A DNA stretch of 64,000 nucleotides from Dorea sp. 5-2. GTDB taxonomy: Bacteria; Bacillota; Clostridia; Lachnospirales; Lachnospiraceae. This document shows, one piece after another, positions 16,757-25,961 of the stretch. The stretch is from contig NZ_KE159770.1 in the NCBI RefSeq assembly GCF_000403455.2, positions 200,533 to 264,532 on the forward strand, in the 5' to 3' direction. The notes below the pieces were generated by a model. It had not been told where the DNA came from. It was given only the letters and a program-made list of their open reading frames with translations, and searched no databases. Position numbers and translations under genes: made by a program. The first letter of the stretch is position 1; each line of letters begins with the position of its first letter.

Positions 16757-17236
16757 CTATTTTAACCTATCCTCAATAACTGCAAACGCAATACTGATCT
16801 CTTCATCCGTATGTATCTTCCTGACCTTGTCCATTGTCTCGCCGGCATGTTTGATGTCATATTCCATATGTGCCGTATTAAGACCATTATGTTCTATCAT
16901 ATCCTGAAAAGGAGGGTATGCGGGCGTCAACACTGCAACGTAATCCCCCGGACGGCTTAATGCCCGGATTGCGCAGATGATGCCGGGAATTACTCCAGGT
17001 ACATATTCAACGGCAGACCGTGGGATCTCCAGGTTAAAACGTGTTTTCATCCAAAAAGCAACCGCCTCTTTGAACGCTTCGCTGATTCCCGGATATCCAT
17101 AGATCCCTTCTTCCATCCTCTCTACACATGCATGGATCACTGGCTGCGGACATTTAAAATCTGTATCCGCAATCCACATGGGGAGTACATCGTCCTGAAC
17201 TCCAAGGTACTTTAATGAATCGTAAAAACTTGCCTA
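16757..17236 (-). pseudogene. MalY/PatB-type aminotransferase fragment
   Basis: SLKYLGVQDDVLPMWIADTDF, then EGIYGYPGISEAFKEAVAFWMK and PGVIPGIICAIRALSRPGDY and VLTPAYPPF form the N-terminal third of a MalY/PatB C-S lyase (PLP aminotransferase fold I). The frame has no start codon upstream of SLKYLG. After HNGLNTAHMEYD it passes into unrelated sequence, so the PLP-binding Lys domain is missing. Confidence 0.65.
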
Positions 17237-17302
17237 TTATGAATCTGTCATTTAGTTTAGCAAACCAGAGCAAAAACATCAATATACTATAAATAGGTTG
17301 AA

Positions 17303-17331
17303 TTGTCAAAAACGCTGTGTTAAATTATAAT
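17303..17331 (+). promoter_or_regulatory. Sigma-A type promoter for the 422-aa gene
   Basis: TTGTCA (17303-17308), a 17-nt spacer and TATAAT (17326-17331). The ~95-nt leader includes a small hairpin (CATCTG-tttcg-CAGATG). Confidence 0.65.
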
Positions 17332-17425
17332 CAGACTGTAACAGAGCATCTGTTTCGCAGATGACGGGCAATCCGGCAATTCCTTTGCCGCGCAGATTGA
17401 TTACAAATATACAGAGGAATGAACT

Positions 17426-18694
17426 ATGAAGGTTTGCAGCGAGAAACTAATCTATCAGGACTGCTTTAAAGACCTGTTTAATAAAACTCATCAGGATCTG
17501 TTCCTGTGGGGAGAAGATCTGGCAGACAAGCGTCTGATTCCCTATGCCGGGAAGCTTAAAGATCTGCCTGCCTACGATAGCTTTTCCGACAGGCTCATTG
17601 ACTGCGGGCTGATTATCATCAATCCGTCCGGGACTACCCCTGTGAGATGTATCACTTCCCGCTTAGATGAATTCTCCGGAAGAATCTATATCGCAGAAGA
17701 CAGCTTTAATTCCATATGGCGGTCGTTGAGAAGAAGCGTTCTTCTCGGAATCCGTCTGGAAGAGCAGACAAAACCAGATATCGATTCTGCACGCCTTGTC
17801 AGGAAACCGGAAGATATCGTCGTTCTGGATTATCTTCATCGTACCGGAAGCCTGCCCGTTTTTGAAAATCACCGCATCATATATAAGCCCAAAGCGCTTA
17901 CTATGGAGGAAAAGCGTCTGCTCAGCGCACGCCAGAGCGCCTTAGACAACCGGAAAAATCTCTACTTCTATTCCAGGACAGGCGGAGAAGTACATGACCG
18001 GGATTGTTATCTTCTTAAGAATATCAGCAATGCCGACTTTATCGGCTCAGAAGAACACCCGGAAGATTTGCCAGACTGCCCCCATTGCTTCCGAACCCTT
18101 CTTCTTCGGATCGGATGTTACCCAAGCGCCAAGGAGATTCCCTTCTGCAACCGGATATTCACCACATTCGGCTTAAGAACCGGACAATTGAACCGCTATG
18201 TAACCACTGAAGGAATCCGTTTCCACGCCAGATCACTGACAGAGATGACCGTCACCCACGGGGAGGATACCTGGCTGATCAAGATAGCGGACGGGCATCT
18301 GCACCTGTGGCACAATAATTATGTAAAGACCTCCGAAACCGAACGGTATCTGACCTCCGGGTTCCACGACCAGGGAGTGGAGGCGGATAAAAATCTGAAA
18401 AAAATCCTGAACTATATCGTAGGATATACCTGGCAGAAGCACCTTGAGGCCGAGAAGATGGCTGAGGAAACTGACAGCACCAAAGACAAGGACGCGTCAA
18501 CTATACTTATTGCTGCTAATGCAGATGTACGTATGGATTCAGATATAGTTACAGATGCAGGCAAGGATACAGGTACGGAGATGAATCATACTGATCCTGA
18601 TACATCCCCACAAGAGACTGCACATGCAGGATTGTCACTCTGGCGGCAGTTTACCGCTTACATAAAAAGACTGTTTCATCATCTTATTGACTGA
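17426..18694 (+). CDS. Unrecognised protein with Cys/His zinc-like motif and C-terminal basic-hydrophobic tail
   Basis: 422 residues, no family recognised. Residues ~185-235 hold H-x-x-D-C (VHDRDC) and D-C-P-H-C (LPDCPHC), plus a later Cys, resembling short treble-clef or zinc-ribbon modules that follow an aromatic YFYSRTGGEVH strand. Residues ~245-330 look like a compact alpha/beta domain (FCNRIFTTFGLRTGQLNRYV; HARSLTEMTVTHGEDTWLIK). Residues ~350-400 are a low-complexity D/T-rich linker, and the last ~25 residues (LWRQFTAYIKRLFHHLI) could form an amphipathic helix. The start at 17426 has an AGAGGA site. The gene is monocistronic, with a clear promoter and terminator. It looks intact in a decayed neighbourhood. 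Confidence 0.7.
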   Translation: MKVCSEKLIYQDCFKDLFNKTHQDLFLWGEDLADKRLIPYAGKLKDLPAYDSFSDRLIDCGLIIINPSGTTPVRCITSRLDEFSGRIYIAEDSFNSIWRSLRRSVLLGIRLEEQTKPDIDSARLVRKPEDIVVLDYLHRTGSLPVFENHRIIYKPKALTMEEKRLLSARQSALDNRKNLYFYSRTGGEVHDRDCYLLKNISNADFIGSEEHPEDLPDCPHCFRTLLLRIGCYPSAKEIPFCNRIFTTFGLRTGQLNRYVTTEGIRFHARSLTEMTVTHGEDTWLIKIADGHLHLWHNNYVKTSETERYLTSGFHDQGVEADKNLKKILNYIVGYTWQKHLEAEKMAEETDSTKDKDASTILIAANADVRMDSDIVTDAGKDTGTEMNHTDPDTSPQETAHAGLSLWRQFTAYIKRLFHHLID

Positions 18695-18703
18695 CACATA
18701 CAT

Positions 18704-18756
18704 GCTTCATCTGAAGCCTTCTCTTGAACGTGAACGCTTCAGATGAAGCTTTTTTC
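18704..18756 (+). terminator. Strong rho-independent terminator of the 422-aa gene
   Basis: GCTTCATCTGAAGC (18704-18717) pairs perfectly with GCTTCAGATGAAGC (18736-18749) and is followed by T7, 10 nt past the stop codon. Confidence 0.85.
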
Positions 18757-18781
18757 TTTTGTTTCTATTCGCCAGCCTGTT

Positions 18782-19019
18782 CTAAAACCATCTGTTCAAC
18801 TGCATTGCTAACATAAAAAAGTCTGCTTTCCGCTCCTGCGCAAGAATCATCAACTCTACTTCTCCATCATGAAGTTTTGCCTTATACATTTTCTTCTCGC
18901 TATGATCCTTGATTTGTTGACGGAATTACAATTTCCTCATATAGTTCTTTTAGAATATTCAACTTCCCAATTCCGCAAAGAACAATCAACGGTGTTGAAT
19001 TGACAATTACTTTACGCAT
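18782..19019 (-). pseudogene. DUF3368 (PIN-domain) toxin remnant
   Basis: MRKVIVNSTPLIVLCGIGKL and NILKELYEEIVIPS match the N-terminus of DUF3368 PIN-domain toxins, including the first catalytic-type residues. A stop and frame change follow, then KDHSEKKMYKAKLHDGEVEL and MILAQERKAD from the second half of the same family. The central segment and the C-terminus are missing. The ATG overlaps the TAA of the antitoxin tail, as in intact modules. Confidence 0.65.
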
Positions 19020-19055
19020 CCTCCAATTCCTCCAAAAATTCTTCCTTGTCATCAA
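19012..19055 (-). pseudogene. C-terminal remnant of a UPF0175-like antitoxin
   Basis: The frame ends FDDKEEFLEELEDA before a TAA overlapping the toxin ATG. UPF0175 antitoxins usually sit directly upstream of DUF3368 toxins with this overlap. Only ~14 residues remain and the rest has been lost against the recN stop. The assignment depends mostly on context. Confidence 0.45.
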
Positions 19056-19080
19056 ACTGGAGTATTTACAATCAAAACAA

Positions 19081-20772
19081 TCACCGGTTTCCTCCCTGCT
19101 CCCTAGTCTCTCTCGCCAGTTCCTTCATCTCAACAGCGCTTTGCACTACCGTATCGGTAATCTTCGCACCTCCAAGGATCCTTGCAAGTTCTCTGACAGA
19201 CGCATCCTCGTCAAGCTTTCGGATATCCGTCCTGGTATCTCCGTCCTTCACAGCCTTCTCGATCAGATAATGATGATCTGCCATTGCCGCGATCTGCGCC
19301 AGATGCGTGATACAGATCACCTGGTGGTTATTTCCGATCACCGCCATCTTCTCCGACACCTTCTGCGCCGTCCTTCCGCTGATCCCCACATCAATCTCAT
19401 CAAAAATCAGAGTCTCAATGTCGTCCCTACTAGCCATGACCGTCTTAATGGCGAGCATGATCCTGGATAATTCACCGCCTGATGCAACACTGGCAAGGGA
19501 TTTCAGCGGCTGTCCGGGATTCAGGGAGATCATGAACTCCACATCGTCTATCCCTTCCGCCGTATAATCCCTGGCTGTCTCAAAGCGGATCTCGAACTGT
19601 ACATTCTCAAAATTCAGGTCTTTGAGCCCGTCCTCAATGGCTTTCTCAAGGATCTTCGCCTGCTTTTGCCGAAGGGACGACAGTTTCTGTGCCTGCTTCT
19701 TTAACTGCGCTTCCGATTCTGCCGCTCTTTGCTGAAGTTCTTCTATGTACTGGTCATAGTCATTCAGGGCTTCCAGGCGCTTCTCTTGTCCGGAACAGTA
19801 TTCCAGGATCTCCTGGATCGTATTTCCGTACTTCGTCTTCAGACGATTGATCTCGTTCAGACGGCTCTCCGTATCATGGAATTCTTCGTCCGAGAACTCA
19901 CATTCCTCTGCATAATCCGCCAACTCCCGGTTAAAGTCATTCAGGAGGCTGTCAATCTCGACCAACTGGTCATACAACCCCGACGCTTTCTCATCGTATT
20001 CTGCGATCTCAGAGATCGCCCGGATCGCCCGGCTTAATTCCTCGCTCGCATTCTCATTTCCTTCACTGGTATAGAGATACGCCTCGCTTACACATTCGGC
20101 GATCCTCTTGCTGTTCGCCATTCGTCGGAAGAGTTCCTCCAGATCCTCATCCTCTCCCGGCTGCAGGCCGGCACTGCGGATCTCTTCCACTTCAAACTGC
20201 AGGAAAGAGATCTCCTTCGCCCGCTGAGACACATCCGTTACATTCTCTTTTAATTCTTTTTCACACGCCTTATAAACTCTGTATGCTTCTGAGACCTTCT
20301 GCTTCACGGCGCCTGCCTTCTCCCTTGCAAATGTATCGACGATACCCAGATGGTTCTTCTTATACAGTAATGACTGGTGTTCGTGCTGGCCATGGATATC
20401 GATCAATACAGAAGCCGCCTCCTTAAGAAGGGCGATCTGTACCGTCTCGCCGTTGATCCTGCTGACGCTCCTTTTCTCCATTAACCGGCGGCTCAATACT
20501 ACGGTTCCTTCCTCCGGATAGATATCAAGTTCTTTCAGCCTGCGGATCTGCCGTTCATTCTCTATCTGAAATGTCAGTTCCACAAGTCCATATTCCGCAC
20601 CCTGCCTTAAGATATCCTTCGTATATCTTCCTCCGAGAGCAAGATTAACGGAACCCAGGATGATCGACTTCCCCGCTCCGGTCTCACCGGTCAGGATATT
20701 AAGCCCGTCTCCGAATTCCACCTCGATCTCATCGATCAATGCCAGATTCTTCACATGTAAATTCTGTAACAT
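19081..20772 (-). CDS. recN: DNA repair protein RecN
   Basis: SMC-like ATPase in double-strand-break repair, 563 residues, full length. Walker A GETGAGKSII (about 29-38), two coiled-coil arms (about 160-220 and 265-370), signature LASVASGGELSRIMLA and Walker B LIFDEIDVGISG are present. The ATG follows TAGGAGG. It is the last gene of the asp23-nusB-xseA-xseB-ispA-dxs-tlyA-nadK-argR-recN operon, with argR 55 nt upstream. The argR-recN pairing is conserved in Firmicutes. Immediately downstream lies a toxin-antitoxin remnant. Confidence 0.97.
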   Translation of the reverse strand: MLQNLHVKNLALIDEIEVEFGDGLNILTGETGAGKSIILGSVNLALGGRYTKDILRQGAEYGLVELTFQIENERQIRRLKELDIYPEEGTVVLSRRLMEKRSVSRINGETVQIALLKEAASVLIDIHGQHEHQSLLYKKNHLGIVDTFAREKAGAVKQKVSEAYRVYKACEKELKENVTDVSQRAKEISFLQFEVEEIRSAGLQPGEDEDLEELFRRMANSKRIAECVSEAYLYTSEGNENASEELSRAIRAISEIAEYDEKASGLYDQLVEIDSLLNDFNRELADYAEECEFSDEEFHDTESRLNEINRLKTKYGNTIQEILEYCSGQEKRLEALNDYDQYIEELQQRAAESEAQLKKQAQKLSSLRQKQAKILEKAIEDGLKDLNFENVQFEIRFETARDYTAEGIDDVEFMISLNPGQPLKSLASVASGGELSRIMLAIKTVMASRDDIETLIFDEIDVGISGRTAQKVSEKMAVIGNNHQVICITHLAQIAAMADHHYLIEKAVKDGDTRTDIRKLDEDASVRELARILGGAKITDTVVQSAVEMKELARETREQGGNR

Positions 20773-20827
20773 TCTACCTCCTACAGCAATTCTGCTTCAA
20801 CCCGTTCTGTCTGCAGCACATTCCTGT

Positions 20828-21277
20828 CTACAATACAATTTTCCCAATCTTGTCCATCACTTTTGCAGTATCTTCTACACTCCGGATCGCACACATGATC
20901 GTATCATCGCCGGCAATACTTCCCACTACTTCCTTCCACTTCATGGCGTCGATCGCAGCGCACACAGCCATCGCCATCCCGGACACGGTCTTGATGACCA
21001 GGATATTCTGCGCCATGTCCATCGACACATATCCGTCCTTCAAGACACGGATATACTTCTCGCTCATGCCGCTCTCATCCCCCGGATGCAGGGCGTAACG
21101 CTGCTTTCCATTCTCATCAGGGATCTTCGTAAGCTTCAGATCCCTGATATCCCTGGATACCGTCGCCTGCGTCACCCGGAATCCTTCCTGATTCAGCTGT
21201 TCTGCCAGTTCTTCCTGTGTCTCTATGTGATTCTTCCTGATCAGCTCAATGATCTTCGCATGCCTGTTTCCCTTCAT
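20828..21277 (-). CDS. argR: Arginine repressor ArgR
   Basis: 149 residues. The N-terminal winged helix (KIIELIRKNHIETQEELAEQLNQEGFRVTQATVSRDIRDL, residues 8-47) binds ARG boxes. The C-terminal domain (about 75-149, with SIAGDDTIMCAIRS) forms the arginine-binding hexamer core. It starts 4 nt after nadK ends, with AAAGGAA as ribosome site. The normal length and conserved motifs make the call secure. Confidence 0.95.
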   Translation of the reverse strand: MKGNRHAKIIELIRKNHIETQEELAEQLNQEGFRVTQATVSRDIRDLKLTKIPDENGKQRYALHPGDESGMSEKYIRVLKDGYVSMDMAQNILVIKTVSGMAMAVCAAIDAMKWKEVVGSIAGDDTIMCAIRSVEDTAKVMDKIGKIVL

Positions 21278-21281
21278 GTTG

Positions 21282-22115
21282 TTACTTTCCTTTCATCTTT
21301 CTGCGCAGGGTCTCTAAGAAACTGACCTTGCTCAGCTTCATAAATATGGTGGACGCTTCTGATTTCTTCACCGTTACTCTGTCCCCTGTCCGCAGAGTGA
21401 CCGTATCCGCACCGTCAAAAGTAACATAGACCTCTTCCCGCGATCCATTTCTTCCCAGTCCGATCTCTATCTCTATCTCATCTTCAGATGAAAGAATAAT
21501 ACTCCTTGAATTCAATGCATGGGAACAGATCGGCGTAACTACGATCAGAGACGCCGTCGGCTCCACGATCGGCCCCCCTGCCGACAGATTATACGCCGTC
21601 GATCCCGTAGGCGTAGACAGGACTACTCCGTCCGCCTCATAATCATTCAGGAGCTCCCCATTGACATATAACCGGAAATGTATGATATGCAGCTCGCCTT
21701 TTCTGGACACAACGATGTCGTTAAGAGATACGTCCGCCTTCCCGTCCCGGAAGATTCCTTTCAGCATCATCCGCTTCTCCAGCACAAAGTCACCTTCCAG
21801 TATCTGCGAAACCGCCTCTTCAATATGCCCCACCTCTACTTCTGTAAGATAACCGAGGGTTCCCATGTTGATACCCAGGATCGGAATATCCCTTCCCCAG
21901 AACAATCTCGCCACTTCGATCAGGCTGCCGTCTCCCCCGATCACGATCACACAGTCGAATTCTTCCGGCACAAATTCACGGATGATCTTCTTATGTTCAT
22001 CTTTCTTACATAAGATACATTCCTTCCCCGCCGCACTAAGGAGCTCTGACACCTGCCTGGTAACCGTATATTCCGTGTCCTTCCCGTCGTTTGTCACAAT
22101 CAAAAATCTATTCAT
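21282..22115 (-). CDS. nadK: NAD(+) kinase
   Basis: 277 residues. Phosphorylates NAD to NADP in the cytosol. The GGDGSLIEVAR motif (about 60-70), NMGTLGYLTE, the NE/D block YEADGVVLSTPTGSTAYNLSAGGPI and the C-terminal domain are all present. It lies 16 nt downstream of tlyA. The tlyA-nadK-argR-recN order is typical of clostridia. Confidence 0.96.
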   Translation of the reverse strand: MNRFLIVTNDGKDTEYTVTRQVSELLSAAGKECILCKKDEHKKIIREFVPEEFDCVIVIGGDGSLIEVARLFWGRDIPILGINMGTLGYLTEVEVGHIEEAVSQILEGDFVLEKRMMLKGIFRDGKADVSLNDIVVSRKGELHIIHFRLYVNGELLNDYEADGVVLSTPTGSTAYNLSAGGPIVEPTASLIVVTPICSHALNSRSIILSSEDEIEIEIGLGRNGSREEVYVTFDGADTVTLRTGDRVTVKKSEASTIFMKLSKVSFLETLRRKMKGK

Positions 22116-22131
22116 ATCCCATTCGTTCCTT

Positions 22132-22941
22132 TTAATTTTTTGCCAGAGTACCGAATGCCTGTTCCACCGTTTCCCGGATGTCTATGTCCCCGTTTATCCC
22201 GCCTCTTTCACTGCATTTTTCCAGGTGGACAAGATACTCGATATTCCCTTCCGGTCCCCTGATCGGCGAAAATTCCAGATCCAGCACCGCAAACCCTGCT
22301 GAAACCGCATATCCTGTCACAGCTTCGATCACTTCGATATGTGTGCTTTTCTCCCGTACCACACCTTTCTTTCCAACCTTCTCTCTGCCTGCCTCAAACT
22401 GCGGCTTGATCAAGGCGACGACCTCGCCTCGTTCCCTCAGATAACCGTGTATCGCTGGAAGCACCTTAGAAAGAGAGATGAAAGAAACATCAACAGAAGA
22501 GAAATCCACAGGCTCCCCGATATCTTCCGGCGTTACATACCTGATATTCGTCTTCTCCATACAGACCACTCTCTCGTCCTGCCTGAGCTTCCAGTCTAAC
22601 TGCCCTCTTCCCACATCAATAGCATAGACCTTCGCCGCCCCGTTCTTAAGCATACAGTCCGTAAATCCTCCGGTGGAAGCGCCTACATCCGTACATACCT
22701 TCCCCTCCACCGTCACGTCAAAGTTCGCAAGCGCCTTTTCAAGCTTCAAGCCTCCCCGGCTGACGTAAGGTAGCGTATGTCCCCTCACTTCAATCTGAAC
22801 CTCTTCCGGGAAAGAAGAGCCCGCTTTATCTTCTCTCTGTCCATCCACGAACACGCTGCCGGACATAATGACCGCTTTCGCCTTCTCACGCGACGGAGCC
22901 AGATTCCTTTTCACCAATAATATATCCAAACGTTCCTTCAT
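22132..22941 (-). CDS. tlyA: TlyA-family rRNA methyltransferase / hemolysin-like protein
   Basis: 269 residues from ATG at 22941, chosen for AGGAG 6 nt upstream; a longer frame to 22980 would overlap dxs and has no site. An S4 RNA-binding domain occupies residues 1-60 (RLDILLVKRNLAPSREKAKA). An FtsJ/RrmJ-type methyltransferase follows, with the SAM-binding motif DVGASTGGFTDCML and the catalytic-region motif KPQFEAG. In other bacteria TlyA 2'-O-methylates rRNA. The label 'hemolysin' is historic. Confidence 0.92.
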   Translation of the reverse strand: MKERLDILLVKRNLAPSREKAKAVIMSGSVFVDGQREDKAGSSFPEEVQIEVRGHTLPYVSRGGLKLEKALANFDVTVEGKVCTDVGASTGGFTDCMLKNGAAKVYAIDVGRGQLDWKLRQDERVVCMEKTNIRYVTPEDIGEPVDFSSVDVSFISLSKVLPAIHGYLRERGEVVALIKPQFEAGREKVGKKGVVREKSTHIEVIEAVTGYAVSAGFAVLDLEFSPIRGPEGNIEYLVHLEKCSERGGINGDIDIRETVEQAFGTLAKN

Positions 22942-22949
22942 AGCAACTC

Positions 22950-24830
22950 CTACAGTAATCTCTCTGATACGATATGGCAATACAATCCCCGGATCTTTTC
23001 CGCCATAGACGCCGCGTCAAGCCCAGTCTCTTTCCGAAGGGCAAGGATACTTCCGTGTTCCACATAATCATCCGGAAGCGCCAGAGGCAGAACCTCTGCC
23101 GGATATCTTTTTTTACAGACATATTCCATCACATGTTCTCCGTAGCCGCCGGTCTGTACATTCTCTTCAATGGTTGCGATCAGCCTGTGCGTACGGCAAA
23201 GCCCGTCGATCATCTCTTCGTCGATCGGCTTCACGAATCTTGCATTCACAAGAGTACAGGCATATCCCTGTTCTTTTAATAATCTGCGGACTTCAAGAGC
23301 CGTCTCGAACATATGTCCCACACACAGGACCGCGATCTTTGACTCCTGATACAACATCTCGCTTTTCCCGTATTCGACAGGGGCGCGGAATTCCTCATAT
23401 CGGTCGAATGCCTCTCCTCTGGGATACCGCACGGCAACCGGTCCCCGGCATTCCAGCGCAAAGCGGAGCATATCCGCCAGCTCCCACTTGTGCTTCGGCG
23501 ACATGACCGTCATATTGGGAATGCTGCTCAGATAAGACAGATCGAAGATCCCCTGATGCGTCTCCCCGTCGCTTCCTACCAAGCCTGCCCTGTCAACCGC
23601 TAAGACTACCGGCAGATTCTGGAGCGCCACGTCATGGATCAGCTGGTCATATGCCCGCTGCAGGAACGAAGAATAGACGGCGAATACCGGACGGATGCCG
23701 CCCGCCGCAAGCCCTGCCGCAAATGTAACCCCATGCGCCTCGGCGATCCCTACGTCAAAAAACCTCCCGGGATACAGCTGCCGGAACTTCCCAAGGCCTG
23801 TCCCATCCGCCATCGCAGCCGTGATCGCCACGACCTTCGGATGCTTCTTCGCTTCGTCACATAACACTTTTCCAAATACATCGGTATAAGTATCTTTCTT
23901 CTTCGGCGTCTCCGGTTCTCCGGTCTCGATCCGAAACGGTCCGATCCCATGGAATTTGTCCGGTCTCTTCTCGGCAGGTTCATATCCTTTTCCCTTCTCC
24001 GTTATGACATGAAGAAGAACCGGTCCTTCTACCTTGCGCGCTTCCCGCAGGGCGCGGCACAGCACGGCTATATTATGCCCGGGGATCGGTCCGAAATAAG
24101 TAATTCCCATATCTTCAAAGAACATTCCCGGCACCATCAGCTGTTTGATGCTGCTCTTTGTCTTACGTATCTGTTCGATCAGGCTGTCGCCTACGACGGG
24201 TACCCGGTGCAGGGCGTAAGTAACTCCTTTCTTAAGCCCCGTATAGATATCTGCCGTTCGAAGCCCCGCCAGATACTTGGACATACCGCCGACATTTTCC
24301 GAGATAGACATATTATTATCATTCAAGACGATGATAAAATTCGTCTCAAGAGCCGATGCATTATTCAATGCCTCATATGCCATCCCGCCCGTCATAGAAC
24401 CGTCTCCGATCACAGAGACGACGCTGTAGTCTTCCCCTTTCAGATCTCTTGCCTGTACATAGCCAAGCCCTGCGGATATGGATGTGGAGCTGTGCCCGGT
24501 ATCAAACGCGTCGCAGGCGCTCTCCTTCCTCTTGGGAAATCCGCTCATGCCGCCGTATTTGCGCAGCCCGTCGAATCCGTCCTTCCTCCCGGTCAGCAGC
24601 TTATGGGTATAAGACTGGTGCCCTACATCCCAGATGATCTTATCTTCCGGAAGCTGAAATACCAGGTGCATCGCCATCGTAAGTTCCACAACCCCCAGAT
24701 TAGACGCAAGGTGTCCCCCGCTCTTACTGATCTTCTCGATCAAAAACTGCCGGATCTCATCCGATAGCTGCCCTAATTCCTCCGGATTCAGTTCCTTGAT
24801 ATCATTTTCTTTTTGTATCCTCTCTAACAT
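22950..24830 (-). CDS. dxs: 1-deoxy-D-xylulose-5-phosphate synthase
   Basis: 626 residues. Condenses pyruvate and glyceraldehyde-3-phosphate, the first step of the MEP isoprenoid pathway, with thiamine diphosphate. The TPP motif GDGSMTGGMAYEALNNAS (about 150-167), the central transketolase segment DRAGLVGSDGETHQG and the C-terminal domain are complete. It lies 14 nt downstream of ispA, which uses the pathway products, so the operon links precursor supply to prenyl chain elongation. Confidence 0.97.
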   Translation of the reverse strand: MLERIQKENDIKELNPEELGQLSDEIRQFLIEKISKSGGHLASNLGVVELTMAMHLVFQLPEDKIIWDVGHQSYTHKLLTGRKDGFDGLRKYGGMSGFPKRKESACDAFDTGHSSTSISAGLGYVQARDLKGEDYSVVSVIGDGSMTGGMAYEALNNASALETNFIIVLNDNNMSISENVGGMSKYLAGLRTADIYTGLKKGVTYALHRVPVVGDSLIEQIRKTKSSIKQLMVPGMFFEDMGITYFGPIPGHNIAVLCRALREARKVEGPVLLHVITEKGKGYEPAEKRPDKFHGIGPFRIETGEPETPKKKDTYTDVFGKVLCDEAKKHPKVVAITAAMADGTGLGKFRQLYPGRFFDVGIAEAHGVTFAAGLAAGGIRPVFAVYSSFLQRAYDQLIHDVALQNLPVVLAVDRAGLVGSDGETHQGIFDLSYLSSIPNMTVMSPKHKWELADMLRFALECRGPVAVRYPRGEAFDRYEEFRAPVEYGKSEMLYQESKIAVLCVGHMFETALEVRRLLKEQGYACTLVNARFVKPIDEEMIDGLCRTHRLIATIEENVQTGGYGEHVMEYVCKKRYPAEVLPLALPDDYVEHGSILALRKETGLDAASMAEKIRGLYCHIVSERLL

Positions 24831-24844
24831 CTCAAGATCCCTCT

Positions 24845-25747
24845 CTATCTGTCTCTATGGACCAGCCATAACAACAGATGTTCCAGATAACTATTTTCGC
24901 CGGACAGCATGTGAAGAAGCCCGATCGCTTCATCAGACAGTCTCGCTACTTCTTTCCTGGCTTCTTCAAGCCCAAGCAGCGTTACATATGTCGTCTTATC
25001 GTTCTTCTCGTCACTGTGGACCGGCTTGCCAAGCGCCTCGTTGGTACTTGTCACGTCCAGGATATCGTCTTGGATCTGGAACGCCTTCCCCACATATTCC
25101 GCTATCTTTTCCACCTTCTTGACCTCTTCCTCCGAGGCTCCCCCAAGGATTGCCCCGATCATCATGGACGCCTCTATCAGCGCGGAGGTCTTAAGCTTGT
25201 AGATCGTATCGAGCACATCCTTTGTGACGCTGTGTCCCGTCTCTTTGACATCAATGACCTGCCCGCCGATCATGCCATAGATCCCGGCTTTCTCGCCAAG
25301 AACCGCCAGGGCCCTTCCCACCGCAAGGCTGTCCTCCGGATCTGTTACGAAAGCCCTGAAGGCAGTCTCAAAAGCATAGTTAAGCAGCGCGTCGCCGGCA
25401 AGGATAGCCATATCTTCACCATAGACGACGTGTGTTGTCTTTCTGCCGCGTCTGTACTCGTCATTGTCCATTGCCGGCAGATCGTCATGTACCAGAGAAT
25501 ACGTGTGTATCATCTCGATCGCCGCCATAAACGGACATAGCGCTCCCGACGTCCCGTTGTACAGGCGGTACGTTTCCTTCATCAGCATCGGCCTGAGCCT
25601 TTTCCCTCCGGCAAGGAGGCTGTAACTCATCGCCTCCATGATGACACTCTGGTATCCTCTCTGTCTCGGAAGATACTCCATAAGCATCGCTTCGATCTTC
25701 CGGACTCTTTGCTCCATCTGAACCTGAAAATCACTGTTCGAATTCAT
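24845..25747 (-). CDS. ispA: Polyprenyl (farnesyl) diphosphate synthase
   Basis: 300 residues from ATG at 25747, overlapping the xseB stop by 17 nt; an in-frame ATG at 25765 is less likely. Elongates allylic diphosphates with IPP. The first Asp-rich motif is HDDLPAMDNDEYRRGRKTTH and the second is QIQDDILDVT, with upstream GGKRLRPML, the usual substrate-binding Lys/Arg region. The length and order (xseA-xseB-ispA-dxs) are standard for Firmicutes. Confidence 0.95.
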   Translation of the reverse strand: MNSNSDFQVQMEQRVRKIEAMLMEYLPRQRGYQSVIMEAMSYSLLAGGKRLRPMLMKETYRLYNGTSGALCPFMAAIEMIHTYSLVHDDLPAMDNDEYRRGRKTTHVVYGEDMAILAGDALLNYAFETAFRAFVTDPEDSLAVGRALAVLGEKAGIYGMIGGQVIDVKETGHSVTKDVLDTIYKLKTSALIEASMMIGAILGGASEEEVKKVEKIAEYVGKAFQIQDDILDVTSTNEALGKPVHSDEKNDKTTYVTLLGLEEARKEVARLSDEAIGLLHMLSGENSYLEHLLLWLVHRDR

Positions 25748-25961
25748 GTACGCCACCCTCTTCATCCAGGACCATCATCTTCTTCTCTACTTCGTCGATC
25801 CTGTCATTGCATTTCTTTAGTATATCGATCCCCTCGTGATAGAACCGGAACGAATCCTCCAAAGATACGTTCTCCGCCTCCATACTATGGATCGTTGTCT
25901 CCAACTGCCAAAAGAGCTCCTCCAGGCTGATCTCATCCTTCTTACCTGTCTTCTCTGCCAT
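25731..25961 (-). CDS. xseB: Exodeoxyribonuclease VII small subunit
   Basis: 76 residues, all helical, of normal length. SLEELFWQLETTIHSMEAEN and SLEDSFRFYHEGIDILKKCN match the family. It overlaps xseA by 20 nt and ispA by 17 nt, indicating coupled translation. It binds XseA to form the single-strand-specific exonuclease. Confidence 0.94.
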   Translation of the reverse strand: MAEKTGKKDEISLEELFWQLETTIHSMEAENVSLEDSFRFYHEGIDILKKCNDRIDEVEKKMMVLDEEGGVHEFEQ

